From contig NZ_CP074149.1 of NCBI RefSeq assembly GCF_019968765.1, forward strand, positions 4,526,001 to 4,590,000: DNA of 64,000 nucleotides, in the 5' to 3' direction. The notes below the pieces were generated by a model. The model saw only the letters and a list, made by a program, of their open reading frames with translations. It did no database searches and was not told where the DNA came from. This DNA comes from Enterobacter sp. JBIWA008 (GTDB lineage: Bacteria; Pseudomonadota; Gammaproteobacteria; Enterobacterales; Enterobacteriaceae). Of this stretch, positions 9,920 to 19,002 are shown one piece after another (the first letter of the stretch is position 1; each line of letters begins with the position of its first letter). The position numbers were made by a program, and so were the translations under genes.

Positions 9920-11509
9920 TCAGCGAATCACCTCATAAATGGCAGTCTGAATGGACTGCCATTTTTTGGTGGTGGCATCCGGCTGTGACTGCGCGCGACG
10001 CGCGGCCATGTCGAGATCGTGCTGCTGGCGTTTCACCACGGCAGGCACGGTGCAGAACGCTTTGAGATACTCTTTACGTATCGAGGTCAGAGACTCGCCG
10101 TTCGACATGGCGTGACTAAGCGTGTTGATGAAGCGACGGCACGGCTTCTCTTCCACCATGTTCTGCCGGTAGCGTAACATCAGCTCCAGCACATCGTCAT
10201 AGCCTGCCGACATCGCCTCTTCGGTCCAGGAGAGCTTCCAGTCCATACCGCCCTGCAAAAAGAGCTGGGTCACGCGGGTATCGTTGCGGTTTATGGCCGA
10301 GCGGAAATTATTCTCGTCCCAGGTCACGCCCATGCGCGTGAGGGTTTCGCGCGAGGAAGGCGCCTCGCGCATTTCCTGTGGAGGCGCCGCTTCAGCCGCT
10401 CTGGCGCTGGCTGGCTGCGGTTTACTGCTGGTCACCAGCCAGAAGCCCCCCGCCACGATGGCAATCACCATGACGCCAACCGCCCCCCATAGCGCACCGG
10501 AAATGAGCTGCTCGCGTTGTTCGGGGGTGCGCGGCGCGCGCTGGGTCGGCTTTTCAATGGTGTCACGGACTTCAAACAGATCCCCACCGGTGACCCGATC
10601 CATTTTCTGCGCCTTTTCCCAGAAGGTATGCAATTCGCTGGCATCTACCGCCATGAAACCGGCCGGATTGACGCGCGTTCTCCCCTCTTCAAACGCGCGT
10701 TGAACTGGCCGCGCGATCTGCGCGTAGTAATTATCCAGCAGCTGGATTTGCGCCGAGCTTAACGTTTTCTGAACGGTGATGTTGTTGCGGATTTGCCGAA
10801 TGTCATCGAGAAAAGTTTGCAGCGTTTTGCGCGGTTCAACCAGCAGCGTCAGCATGGACGGGTCGCTGAACAGCGAAGCGTAATAGCGGCTGAACTCTTT
10901 TTTATCCACCAGCATCTGCGCCAGTTCACTAAACATCATGCCGCTCAGGACATCGTTGATCTCGCCAAGCTTCAGCCAGCGCCGTACGCGATCGGCGTTA
11001 AACAGGGTCTTCAGATGATTGTTCAACCGCACCTGATCGGGCCAGGCCTGCTGGATGAGCCCTTTAATCATCAGCTCAATCGCGCGTACCTGCTTGTGCG
11101 CCTGCTGCTGCTGGAGTTCGCTTCCCGGTGCCAGCTCTGTGCTGTAGGTCAACAGCGGCTGCTGCAGGCGAAGGTGTTCCAGTGCGGTCACAAACCGCAT
11201 TGCCGCAATAAGCTGGTTTTCACTTACATCCTGTCCACTTTCATACTGCGGAACGCGCTGCTGCAGCAGGCGCAGCTGGAGCGTAAATTCCGACATCTCG
11301 GCATCATTCAGGTTGAGTTTTTTCGCAACGGCTCCCCAGCCGCCCAGAGCTAATCGCGCGCTGTCGAGTTGTTCCAGGAACCAGCGTGGATCTTTGCCCT
11401 CAGAAGCATGTACATTCAGAAGAAGCAAAATTTCCACCGACGCATGGCGAATGACCGCCAGACAGTGTTCAAACTGTTCGCGAATATGATGTGATGTGCT
11501 GAGAGTCAT
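9920..11509 (-). CDS. Single-pass membrane protein with C-terminal ankyrin-like repeats, possible HEPN family
   Basis: Function unknown. The 529-residue protein has a helical, leucine- and glutamine-rich N-terminal part (about 1-330), one strong membrane segment (about 339-360, GALWGAVGVMVIAIVAGGFW), a proline/alanine linker, then two segments that read like ankyrin repeats (FRSAINRNDTRVTQLFLQGG and AMSAGYDDVLELMLRY). From memory it resembles the STY4199-type HEPN-domain family found beside treF in Salmonella, but I could not confirm this. An RxxxxH pattern occurs at residues 10-15, too near the N-terminus to count as a clear HEPN motif. The start has AAGGA upstream. It lies where E. coli has yhjB. 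Confidence 0.6.
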   Translation of the reverse strand: MTLSTSHHIREQFEHCLAVIRHASVEILLLLNVHASEGKDPRWFLEQLDSARLALGGWGAVAKKLNLNDAEMSEFTLQLRLLQQRVPQYESGQDVSENQLIAAMRFVTALEHLRLQQPLLTYSTELAPGSELQQQQAHKQVRAIELMIKGLIQQAWPDQVRLNNHLKTLFNADRVRRWLKLGEINDVLSGMMFSELAQMLVDKKEFSRYYASLFSDPSMLTLLVEPRKTLQTFLDDIRQIRNNITVQKTLSSAQIQLLDNYYAQIARPVQRAFEEGRTRVNPAGFMAVDASELHTFWEKAQKMDRVTGGDLFEVRDTIEKPTQRAPRTPEQREQLISGALWGAVGVMVIAIVAGGFWLVTSSKPQPASARAAEAAPPQEMREAPSSRETLTRMGVTWDENNFRSAINRNDTRVTQLFLQGGMDWKLSWTEEAMSAGYDDVLELMLRYRQNMVEEKPCRRFINTLSHAMSNGESLTSIRKEYLKAFCTVPAVVKRQQHDLDMAARRAQSQPDATTKKWQSIQTAIYEVIR

Positions 11510-11657
11510 TGTTTTCCTTAAGCGACAACGAAGACATCCGAAATGGGTACGAGACGCCCTTTTTTCTTTTTATTTATACGCGGTTAACCATACCTGACTT
11601 TCTGTTGAAATAAAGTGACAACCCTAAAATGATTTAAAATGTTTCAGGAGAATCTGA

Positions 11658-12197
11658 ATGCCGGTTTTAATTACCTCTCGCCTTACCTGTTCGCCACTGC
11701 AGGAACAAGACTGGCCCTTTTTTCTGGCGCTACAGCAGCACCCGGACGTTATGCGCTTCGTGGCGGAAGACCGCCCCGTCGCGGCGATCCGCGAGGCGTT
11801 TGATTCGCGCCTGACCCCATGGGCGCCGGGCAGCGCGCACTGGCTTTGTCTCGTCGTTCGTGACACCGCCTCGCGGGCCCCGCTGGGCGTCACCGGGTAT
11901 ATTCATCGGGAGGAGGACTGCGCCGAAGTGGGCTTCCTTTTCGCACCCGAGGCGCAGGGGAAAGGTTACGGCTTTGAATCCCTGAAAGCGCTTTGTGATT
12001 ACGCTTTTCATCAGGGCGGTATACGTCGACTCACCGCTACCGTCACCGCGGGGAATGTCGCGTCAAGACGCCTGCTGGAAAAAACCCGCTTTCTCCTGGA
12101 AGGTGAATTACGCGAGAGCTATTACCTTGCGGGGCGCTGGCAAAATGACTGGCTATTTGGTTTATTACAGCAGGAATATCTGAATAATAATTCCTGA
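11658..12197 (+). CDS. GNAT-family N-acetyltransferase, RimJ/RimL-like
   Basis: Predicted acetyl-CoA-dependent acetyltransferase with unknown substrate. The 179-residue size and the layout fit the RimJ/RimL/SpeG group: an N-terminal ITSRLTCSPL strand, an EVGFLFAPEAQGKGYGFES segment carrying the acetyl-CoA P-loop (Q-G-K-G-Y-G) near 104, and the NVASRRLLEK segment (near 135) typical of the last motif. AGGAG lies 7 bases before the ATG. It is divergent from the membrane protein gene and has no equivalent at this site in E. coli K-12. It could be a housekeeping protein acetylase or a small-molecule resistance enzyme. Confidence 0.8.
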   Translation: MPVLITSRLTCSPLQEQDWPFFLALQQHPDVMRFVAEDRPVAAIREAFDSRLTPWAPGSAHWLCLVVRDTASRAPLGVTGYIHREEDCAEVGFLFAPEAQGKGYGFESLKALCDYAFHQGGIRRLTATVTAGNVASRRLLEKTRFLLEGELRESYYLAGRWQNDWLFGLLQQEYLNNNS

Positions 12198-12396
12198 CCA
12201 ACAGCTTTTTAGCAGATATTTCCCGAATGTCGTTTCCTCTTCAGGGTCGCTATTAAGAGGAAACGAATATCAAACGTCTTGCGCTGAAAATATTTTCTGC
12301 GGCCATTGCGTTAATAAAAAACATCAGGGTCTTTCTCTGAAGAAATATCGTAATTAAGGGTCTCCTTAAGAGGTTCCTTCCCCTTAAGCCCGTGCA

Positions 12397-13155
12397 TCAC
12401 AGGAACATACCGCCGGACACTTCAATACGTTGCGCATTCATCCAGCCCAGCCTATCGCTGAGCAGTGCCGCAATGGCATCGCCAATATCGTCCGGCAGCC
12501 CCACCCGTCCCAGCGCCGTCTGCGTCGCCAGCATCTGATTCAGCTCAGCGTTGTCACGCACGCGTCCGCCGCCAAAGTCAGTTTCTATCGCGCCTGGCGC
12601 AATGATATTGACGGAAATTCCGCGCGCGCCCAGCTCTTTCGCCTGATAACGCGTCAGCACTTCCATCGCCCCCTTCATGGCCGCGTAGGTCCCTGAGCCC
12701 GGCTGGGTAAAACGGACCAGCCCGCTGGAGACGTTGAGGATCCGTCCCCCGTCGTTAAGCAGCGGCAGCAGGCGCTGGGTCAGGAAGAAAGGTCCTTTGA
12801 AATGAATGTTCAGCGCTTCATCAAACTGGGCTTCCGTTGTGTCGGTAAAGGGCGCATATAAACCCGTTCCGGCATTGTTCAATAAATAGTCAAAGGTTTC
12901 GCGCTGCCAGACGGTCCTAAGGGTTTCCTGTAGCTGTTGAGCAAAATTATCAAAAGCCGTGAAATCCCCGACGTTGAGCTGTAATGCCGCCGCGTTGACG
13001 CCTTTTTGCTGAATGTCATGCACAACATCCAGCGCTTCCTGCTGGCTACGGTTGTATGTCAGGATGACTCCCGTGCCGTCTGCCGCCAGCTTTAACGCAG
13101 CGTTTTTGCCCAGACCACGGCTACCACCCGTCACTAATGCGATACGTTCACTCAT
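12397..13155 (-). CDS. Short-chain dehydrogenase/reductase (SDR)
   Basis: Classical SDR oxidoreductase of about 252 residues using NAD(P)H; substrate unknown. It shows the cofactor motif TGGSRGLG near the N-terminus, NNAG (near 95), the catalytic S in NVSSG, the YAAMK active-site motif (Tyr and Lys) and a C-terminal substrate lid. ATG codons at 13158 and 13155 are both possible; the second has better spacing from GAGG. An upstream extension in the frame was rejected. It is divergent from a LysR-type regulator, a common pairing in which the regulator controls the enzyme. Confidence 0.85.
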   Translation of the reverse strand: MSERIALVTGGSRGLGKNAALKLAADGTGVILTYNRSQQEALDVVHDIQQKGVNAAALQLNVGDFTAFDNFAQQLQETLRTVWQRETFDYLLNNAGTGLYAPFTDTTEAQFDEALNIHFKGPFFLTQRLLPLLNDGGRILNVSSGLVRFTQPGSGTYAAMKGAMEVLTRYQAKELGARGISVNIIAPGAIETDFGGGRVRDNAELNQMLATQTALGRVGLPDDIGDAIAALLSDRLGWMNAQRIEVSGGMFL

Positions 13156-13274
13156 CATAAACCTCGTTTTGGCTGTTAAGGAGATTGAGAAAGAGCTTAT
13201 TAGGTGATAGAAAATCAATAAAGATGGGTTAAAACGCTTCACTGTTTCAGCAGCAACAACAATGAGCTTCCTCT

Positions 13275-14174
13275 ATGGATAAAATTCACGCAATGCAGCT
13301 GTTCGTTCGCGTCGCGGAACTGGAGAGTTTTTCCCGCGCGGCCGAAACACTAACCCTGCCGAAAGGCAGCGTTTCACGGCAAATTCAGGCCCTGGAAAAC
13401 CGGCTTGGCACCCAGCTATTGCACCGCACCACGCGCCGCGTCAGCCTGACGCAGGACGGCATGGTCTATTACGAGCGGGCAAAAGATCTGCTGGCAAACC
13501 TTGATGAACTCGACGGTATGTTTCAGCACGATCCCTCCAGCATCAGCGGTCGGCTCCGCGTGGATATGCCCGTCGGCGTTGCTCGAAATTTAGTCATCCC
13601 TAAACTGCCTGCTTTTCTGCAGCACTATCCAGGCATTGAGCTGGAACTCAGCAGCAGCGATCGTCTGGTGGATGTGATCCGCGAAGGGTTTGATTGCGTG
13701 GTACGCGTCGGCACGCTGAAGGATTCAGGGCTGATTGCCCGTCCGCTGGGCAAGCTGTCGGTGATTAACTGCGCCAGCCCGGACTATCTGACGCGATTTG
13801 GCTACCCGGAAACCCTCGACGATTTAGGCTCACACGCCGTGATCCACTACGCCGCGATGCTGGGAGCCCGCCCGCAGGGCTTTGAGTTTTATAACGGCAG
13901 TGCGACGCAGTGGATAAAAACGGGTGGGGTATTAACCGTCAACAGCACGGAAACTTACCAGGCTGCCTGTCTCGCCGGGCTGGGTATTATTCAGGTTCCG
14001 CGGGTTGGGGTGCGCGATTTACTGCGCGCGAAGAAACTGATTGAGATCCTCCCGCAATATCGGGCCGAACCGATGCCTGTCTCCCTGATTTACCCCCACC
14101 GCCGCAACCTCTCCCGACGGGTCCATCTGTTCATGGAGTGGCTTACCGAACTCACAAAAGCCTACGTGGACTAG
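13275..14174 (+). CDS. yhjC: LysR-type transcriptional regulator YhjC (RcdB-like)
   Basis: LysR-family DNA-binding regulator of 299 residues, similar throughout to E. coli YhjC and in the same position before yhjD. The N-terminal winged helix-turn-helix spans about residues 1-60 (FSRAAETLTLPKGSVSRQIQALE), followed by the LysR substrate domain. In E. coli the protein has been linked to csgD control, but the ligand is unknown. Here it is divergent from an SDR gene with a gap of 119 bases, so the SDR is a likely extra target. The ribosome site is weak. Confidence 0.88.
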   Translation: MDKIHAMQLFVRVAELESFSRAAETLTLPKGSVSRQIQALENRLGTQLLHRTTRRVSLTQDGMVYYERAKDLLANLDELDGMFQHDPSSISGRLRVDMPVGVARNLVIPKLPAFLQHYPGIELELSSSDRLVDVIREGFDCVVRVGTLKDSGLIARPLGKLSVINCASPDYLTRFGYPETLDDLGSHAVIHYAAMLGARPQGFEFYNGSATQWIKTGGVLTVNSTETYQAACLAGLGIIQVPRVGVRDLLRAKKLIEILPQYRAEPMPVSLIYPHRRNLSRRVHLFMEWLTELTKAYVD

Positions 14175-14226
14175 TCGCAAGCTATAATTCAAAAACACAT
14201 CCAGCCAAACGAAAAGGAAAAGACGC

Positions 14227-15252
14227 GTGACGCCGGAAAACAATCCGCAACGACCCACCCAACATTTAGAGTATGAGCCCGTCAAAAAGATGGAAACGGG
14301 GCCCGAAGAAGCCAAAACGCCAGGCACCGCCAGCAAAGCGCTGGGGACCGTCACCGGCATCGCCGCGAGAATTCAGCAGTTTCCCATGGTTGCGCATCTG
14401 ATACGCGCGACCGAGCGCTTTAATGACCGCATGGGAAACCAGTTTGGTGCCGCCATCACCTATTTTTCCTTCCTGTCGATGATCCCTATCCTGATGGTGT
14501 CGTTTGCGGCAGCCGGTTTTGTGCTCGCGTCGCACCCGACGCTCCTGCAGGATATCTTCAATAAGATCCTGAATAACGTCAGTGACCCGACCCTTGCCAG
14601 CACGCTCAAGAGCACCATCAATACCGCCGTTCAGCAGCGTACCACCGTCGGTATCGTCGGTTTGCTGATTGCCCTTTACTCCGGCATTAACTGGATGGGC
14701 AACCTGCGCGAGGCCATTCGCGCCCAGTCGCGCGACGTCTGGGAGCGTAAGCCGCAGGACCAGGAGAAAATCTGGGTGAAGTATCTCCGCGATTTTGTTT
14801 CGCTTATTGGGCTGCTCGTCGCGCTCATCGTGACGCTTTCCATTACCTCCGTGGCGGGCTCGGCGCAGCAGATGATCATCTCCGCGCTCTATCTTGATTA
14901 CATCGAGTGGCTCAAGCCCGCCTGGCGCGGCATTGGGCTAGCCATTTCCATCTTCGCCAACTACCTGCTGTTCTTCTGGATCTTCTGGCGCTTGCCCCGC
15001 CATCGTCCGCACAAGAAGGCGCTGATCCGCGGCACGTTGATTGCGGCGATCGGCTTTGAGGCGATCAAAATCGTGATGACTTACACCTTACCGTCACTGG
15101 TTAAATCTCCTTCTGGCGCGGCGTTTGGCTCGGTGCTGGGACTGATGGCCTTCTTCTACTTCTTCGCCCGCCTGACCCTGTTCTGCGCGGCATGGATTGC
15201 CACCGCCGAGTACAAAGGCGACACGCGAATGCCCGGTAAAACACACCGCTAG
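14227..15252 (+). CDS. yhjD: Inner-membrane YihY/BrkB-family protein YhjD
   Basis: Polytopic inner-membrane protein of 341 residues. In E. coli a point mutation in YhjD suppresses the need for Kdo on lipid A, which led to the proposal that it moves lipid A precursors. After a variable polar N-terminus (about 60 residues) there are about six membrane helices, with ITYFSFLSMIPILMV, GINWMGNLREAIRAQ and the final ARLTLFCAAWIATAEY closely matching E. coli. The start is GTG at 14227, with AAAGGAAAAG upstream giving MTPEN as the N-terminus. Confidence 0.92.
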   Translation: MTPENNPQRPTQHLEYEPVKKMETGPEEAKTPGTASKALGTVTGIAARIQQFPMVAHLIRATERFNDRMGNQFGAAITYFSFLSMIPILMVSFAAAGFVLASHPTLLQDIFNKILNNVSDPTLASTLKSTINTAVQQRTTVGIVGLLIALYSGINWMGNLREAIRAQSRDVWERKPQDQEKIWVKYLRDFVSLIGLLVALIVTLSITSVAGSAQQMIISALYLDYIEWLKPAWRGIGLAISIFANYLLFFWIFWRLPRHRPHKKALIRGTLIAAIGFEAIKIVMTYTLPSLVKSPSGAAFGSVLGLMAFFYFFARLTLFCAAWIATAEYKGDTRMPGKTHR

Positions 15253-15260
15253 CCCCGCTC

Positions 15261-15282
15261 TCGGGCTGAAATTTCAGCCCGA
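15261..15282. terminator. Hairpin after yhjD
   Basis: A 10-base inverted repeat TCGGGCTGAA / TTCAGCCCGA lies 9 bases past the yhjD stop. It has no proper T run, so it may protect the 3' end or be a weak terminator. The remaining 230 bases up to yhjE are AT-rich and hold the yhjE promoter. Confidence 0.5.
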
Positions 15283-15512
15283 TTCATCATTTCAGCATAT
15301 AAATCCAGTTAGTAACTTTTATTTAACCAAAAACCAGTTTAATTGACTGATATTTAAAATTTGTGAAGCATTTCATAGACGTCTTTTCGCTGGCCTGAAA
15401 ATTATTCGCTTTTTGTTGCTTTTATCACCAGCACACGGCTTTGTTACAGATTGAAATGTCGCTTTTGCTGTGCGTAATATGGCCTTTCGTTCGACAAAAA
15501 TAAGAAAATATT

Positions 15513-16835
15513 ATGCAAGCAACCACCACCACACTCGACTCAGAAACGGAAAACGTTCCGGTAAATTCACGCAATAAAGTTGTCGTCGCCTCGCTGATTG
15601 GCACCGCCATTGAGTTCTTCGACTTTTATATTTATGCCACCGCGGCGGTCATCGTCTTCCCGCACATTTTCTTCCCGCAGGGCGATCCGACGGCGGCCAC
15701 GCTGCAGTCTCTGGCGACCTTTGCTATCGCGTTTGTTGCGCGTCCGATTGGCTCTGCGCTGTTTGGACACTTTGGCGATCGCATTGGCCGTAAAGTGACG
15801 CTTGTGGCCTCGCTGCTGACGATGGGCATCTCCACCGTGGCCATCGGTCTGCTGCCAACCTATGAAACCATCGGCATTCTGGCGCCGGTCCTGCTGGCGC
15901 TGGCGCGTTTTGGTCAGGGTCTGGGGCTGGGCGGTGAATGGGGCGGCGCGGCGCTGCTGGCCACCGAGAACGCCCCGGCGCGCAAGCGCGCGCTGTACGG
16001 TTCATTCCCGCAGCTGGGCGCACCGATTGGCTTCTTCTTTGCCAACGGGACGTTCCTGCTGCTCTCCTGGCTGCTGACGGATGAACAGTTCATGAGCTGG
16101 GGCTGGCGTATTCCGTTTATCTTCTCAGCCGTGCTGGTACTGATTGGCCTGTATGTGCGCGTTTCGCTGCATGAGACCCCAGTTTTTGCGAAAGTGGCCG
16201 CGGCGAACAAGCAGGTGAAAGTGCCGCTGGGTACGCTGCTGACCAAACACGTCCGCGTGACCGTGCTGGGCACGTTTATCATGCTGGCAACCTATACGCT
16301 GTTCTACATCATGACCGTTTACTCCATGACGTTCAGTACCGCCGCCGCGCCGGTTGGCCTGGGGCTGCCGCGAAACGAAGTGCTGTGGATGCTGATGATG
16401 GCGGTGATCGGGTTTGGCGTGATGGTTCCTATTGCGGGCCTGCTGGCGGATAAATTCGGTCGTCGTGCGAGCATGATTACGATCACCACGCTGATCATTC
16501 TGTTTGCCCTGTTCGTCTTCCCGCCGCTGCTGGGTTCAGGTAGCCCGGCGCTGGTGATGGCCTATCTGCTGATTGGCCTGAGCCTGATGGGGCTGACCTT
16601 CGGCCCGATGGGCGCGCTGCTGCCTGAGCTGTTCCCGACGGAAGTGCGCTATACCGGTGCGTCGTTCTCCTACAACGTCTCGTCTATTCTGGGCGCGTCC
16701 GTTGCGCCGTATATCGCCACCTGGCTGCAGGCGAACTATGGTCTGTTCTATGTGGGCGTCTATCTGGCGGCCATGGCGGCGCTGACGCTGATTGCGCTGC
16801 TGCTGACGCACGAGACGAAGCACCAGGCTCTGTAA
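15513..16835 (+). CDS. yhjE: MFS transporter YhjE (metabolite:H+ symporter family)
   Basis: Twelve-helix major facilitator transporter of the metabolite:H+ symporter subfamily, substrate unknown. The 440-residue length equals E. coli YhjE. The MFS loop 2-3 motif GHFGDRIGRK (near residue 90), the family GLGLGGEWGGAALLATENAP segment (near 140) and the repeat motif GLLADKFGRR (near 310) are all visible. There is no strong ribosome site before the ATG, only AAGAAAA. The long upstream gap suggests its own promoter. Confidence 0.94.
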   Translation: MQATTTTLDSETENVPVNSRNKVVVASLIGTAIEFFDFYIYATAAVIVFPHIFFPQGDPTAATLQSLATFAIAFVARPIGSALFGHFGDRIGRKVTLVASLLTMGISTVAIGLLPTYETIGILAPVLLALARFGQGLGLGGEWGGAALLATENAPARKRALYGSFPQLGAPIGFFFANGTFLLLSWLLTDEQFMSWGWRIPFIFSAVLVLIGLYVRVSLHETPVFAKVAAANKQVKVPLGTLLTKHVRVTVLGTFIMLATYTLFYIMTVYSMTFSTAAAPVGLGLPRNEVLWMLMMAVIGFGVMVPIAGLLADKFGRRASMITITTLIILFALFVFPPLLGSGSPALVMAYLLIGLSLMGLTFGPMGALLPELFPTEVRYTGASFSYNVSSILGASVAPYIATWLQANYGLFYVGVYLAAMAALTLIALLLTHETKHQAL

Positions 16836-16848
16836 TTCACTGCGGCCA

Positions 16849-16884
16849 GATGCCCTCACCCGGCCCTCTCCCACAGGGAGAGGG
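16849..16884 (+). repeat. Dispersed CCCTCTCCC/GGGAGAGGG palindromic element, copy 3
   Basis: GATGCCCTCACCCGG leads into CCCTCTCCC, ACA loop, GGGAGAGGG. It sits between the convergent stops of yhjE and yhjG. Confidence 0.85.
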
Positions 16885-16894
16885 AGAACGGGAG

Positions 16895-18937
16895 CTACTT
16901 CTTCATCTGCGACAAAATAGTCCGGCACTGATTCGCCTCGCCTTCTGACGGCGAAATCAACGCCAGCAGGGCTGCGGCTGGGGTGACCAGCGTCGCAAGC
17001 GCCGCAGCCACTGCACCGCGCGCAATCAGCGGTCCGGGCTTCACGCCCGCCTGCGGGTTTTTGAAGGTCCCGCGCACGTAAAGCGGCGAGCGCAGGGTGA
17101 TGATACGGAGCCCCTTACTTTCCGGGTCAATCGTCAGATCAAGCTGCTCTGAGGCCATGCTGGCGGTCCCGGTCACGTTAATCACCGCGTTTTCCGTGTC
17201 GAAGGCAAAAATCTGCGGTCGCGCCACGCCGTTAACCAGATCCAGATTGGCCGCCGCGCAGTTCACCCTCACCTCGTCATCACCGAATATTTGCCCGATG
17301 ACGTAGTTACCGACGTTCAGCCCCAGGATCTCCATCAGGTTTCGGCTCACCAGCCCGTCGTTCATCAGCAGTTTCAGGTTCCCGTTGCCGCTGCCCAGCA
17401 GCGCCGCCACCGAGTTCCCCACGCCGCGAATGTCGGCATCACCGTTCATTTCACCGAGGGTTTTCTGCATCAACTCTACGTTCGGCATCAGCTCTTTAAG
17501 CTTCAATCGACGCGCCTGGATCTCCGCCCGTCCCTGCATCGGCTTCTTATCGCCTTCCAGGTGAATGTTCGAGGAAATCGTCCCCCCCGCCATGCCAAAC
17601 TTCAGCGGCTGCAGGCGCAGGTCGGCGTTTTTGAGAAGGATATGGGTCGAAAGATTGTTGATCGGCAGCGTACTGCCATGCTCAATTTTTCCGCCTTTGA
17701 AGCGTACATCCGCATCCATCACGTCCCATTTGTCGGTTTCGAAGCGATCGTAAGGCAGTACTTTGCCCGCAGGCTGAACGTCCTTTTTGACCTCTTTCGA
17801 CTTGGTTCCTTTGCCCGAATCCACGCCAATCAGCGGACCAAGATCGGCCAGACGCAGCTGACGGGACTCAACATCCCCTTCCAGCTTCGGCCTCGGTTTT
17901 CCGGTGGTGTAGGTCAGCGTGCCGTGGATGTCGCTGTCGCCGATGCGGCCGTTAAAATCCCGGTAGTCAAAAACGGATGATTTTTCGGTATCAATTTTGG
18001 CAACCAGATGCCCGTCCGTTTCGAACGGCGGGGTATCCGGCAGCAGTACGCCGGTCAGGTCATACAGCTCGCCCAGCGAATCGCCGGCAAATTTAAGCTG
18101 AAGGTCGACGCCCCCCATATTCATCGGGTCGTTGACCGTGCCCACGAACGCCACTCGGGTGTTACCGGAACGGAAGTCCGCCTGCACCGGGAACGGCGTA
18201 CCTTCGCTCCGTAGTGCCAGCATACCGCCTATTTTCCCTTTTCCGCTCAGCGGCTGGCCGTTGTAGCGTCCTTTTGCCGTCAGGCCGAAGACATAGTTAC
18301 CCACGCTTGCCGCGTCACCTTTCGCTTTCGTGCCCGTGACCTCGCTAAACGGCAGCGGTTTGCCCAGCGGATCGACCAGGATCTCCACATCCGCCCTGCT
18401 GACCTTATCGTCGATGGCGATCCGTCCACGATCGAAAAGAATATTGTCGAGACGGAATGACCAGGAAGAAGGCTGGGCATTCGGATCTTTTTCGCCATCG
18501 CTGGCAAGGTTAAAGGTCCAGTTGTTGTTTTTTTCTGAGAGTCGGATCAGACGCGCATCGGGCTGCTGAAGTTTGATCCACGGCAGATAAACTGTTTTGG
18601 TCAGAAGCGCTAACGGCGCTAGCGTGGCTTCCACGCGCGGCAGGTGGATCATGGTGACGTCCGGGATATCCGGCGGGTTGCCGAGAATGATGTCGTCGGC
18701 ATGGACGTGAGGCCAGGGGATCCAGCTTCGCCAGCCGGGCTCCTCTTTCTGACGCTCCCATACCACCCCTAAATCACCGCGTATGGCGAAGGGGCGGTTC
18801 AGTTCGGTTGAGACTTTCTGGTTGATGGTCGGCTTGAGACGGTTCCAGTCAAACGTCGCAATAATGATGGCGACGACCACGATCAACAACAAGAAAATCC
18901 CTGCTGTCCAGGAGATTACCCTGGTTGTTCTTGTCAT
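16895..18937 (-). CDS. yhjG: AsmA-family protein YhjG
   Basis: Large AsmA/TamB-type protein anchored in the inner membrane by one N-terminal helix (about residues 8-28), with the rest in the periplasm as a predicted beta-rich groove. AsmA-like paralogues (TamB, YhdP, YdbH) carry phospholipid to the outer membrane; the role of YhjG itself is less clear. The 680-residue length and the order of segments match E. coli YhjG. It ends in a hydrophobic alanine-rich stretch (GAVAAALATLVTPAAALLAL). It is followed on the plus side by the palindrome shared with yhjE. Confidence 0.92.
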   Translation of the reverse strand: MTRTTRVISWTAGIFLLLIVVVAIIIATFDWNRLKPTINQKVSTELNRPFAIRGDLGVVWERQKEEPGWRSWIPWPHVHADDIILGNPPDIPDVTMIHLPRVEATLAPLALLTKTVYLPWIKLQQPDARLIRLSEKNNNWTFNLASDGEKDPNAQPSSWSFRLDNILFDRGRIAIDDKVSRADVEILVDPLGKPLPFSEVTGTKAKGDAASVGNYVFGLTAKGRYNGQPLSGKGKIGGMLALRSEGTPFPVQADFRSGNTRVAFVGTVNDPMNMGGVDLQLKFAGDSLGELYDLTGVLLPDTPPFETDGHLVAKIDTEKSSVFDYRDFNGRIGDSDIHGTLTYTTGKPRPKLEGDVESRQLRLADLGPLIGVDSGKGTKSKEVKKDVQPAGKVLPYDRFETDKWDVMDADVRFKGGKIEHGSTLPINNLSTHILLKNADLRLQPLKFGMAGGTISSNIHLEGDKKPMQGRAEIQARRLKLKELMPNVELMQKTLGEMNGDADIRGVGNSVAALLGSGNGNLKLLMNDGLVSRNLMEILGLNVGNYVIGQIFGDDEVRVNCAAANLDLVNGVARPQIFAFDTENAVINVTGTASMASEQLDLTIDPESKGLRIITLRSPLYVRGTFKNPQAGVKPGPLIARGAVAAALATLVTPAAALLALISPSEGEANQCRTILSQMKK

Positions 18938-19002
18938 TTTTATCCCCTTTCCTGATGACCTGTTCTGTAAAACTATAGTCCAGACAAAGGGAAGCGGGCT
19001 TA

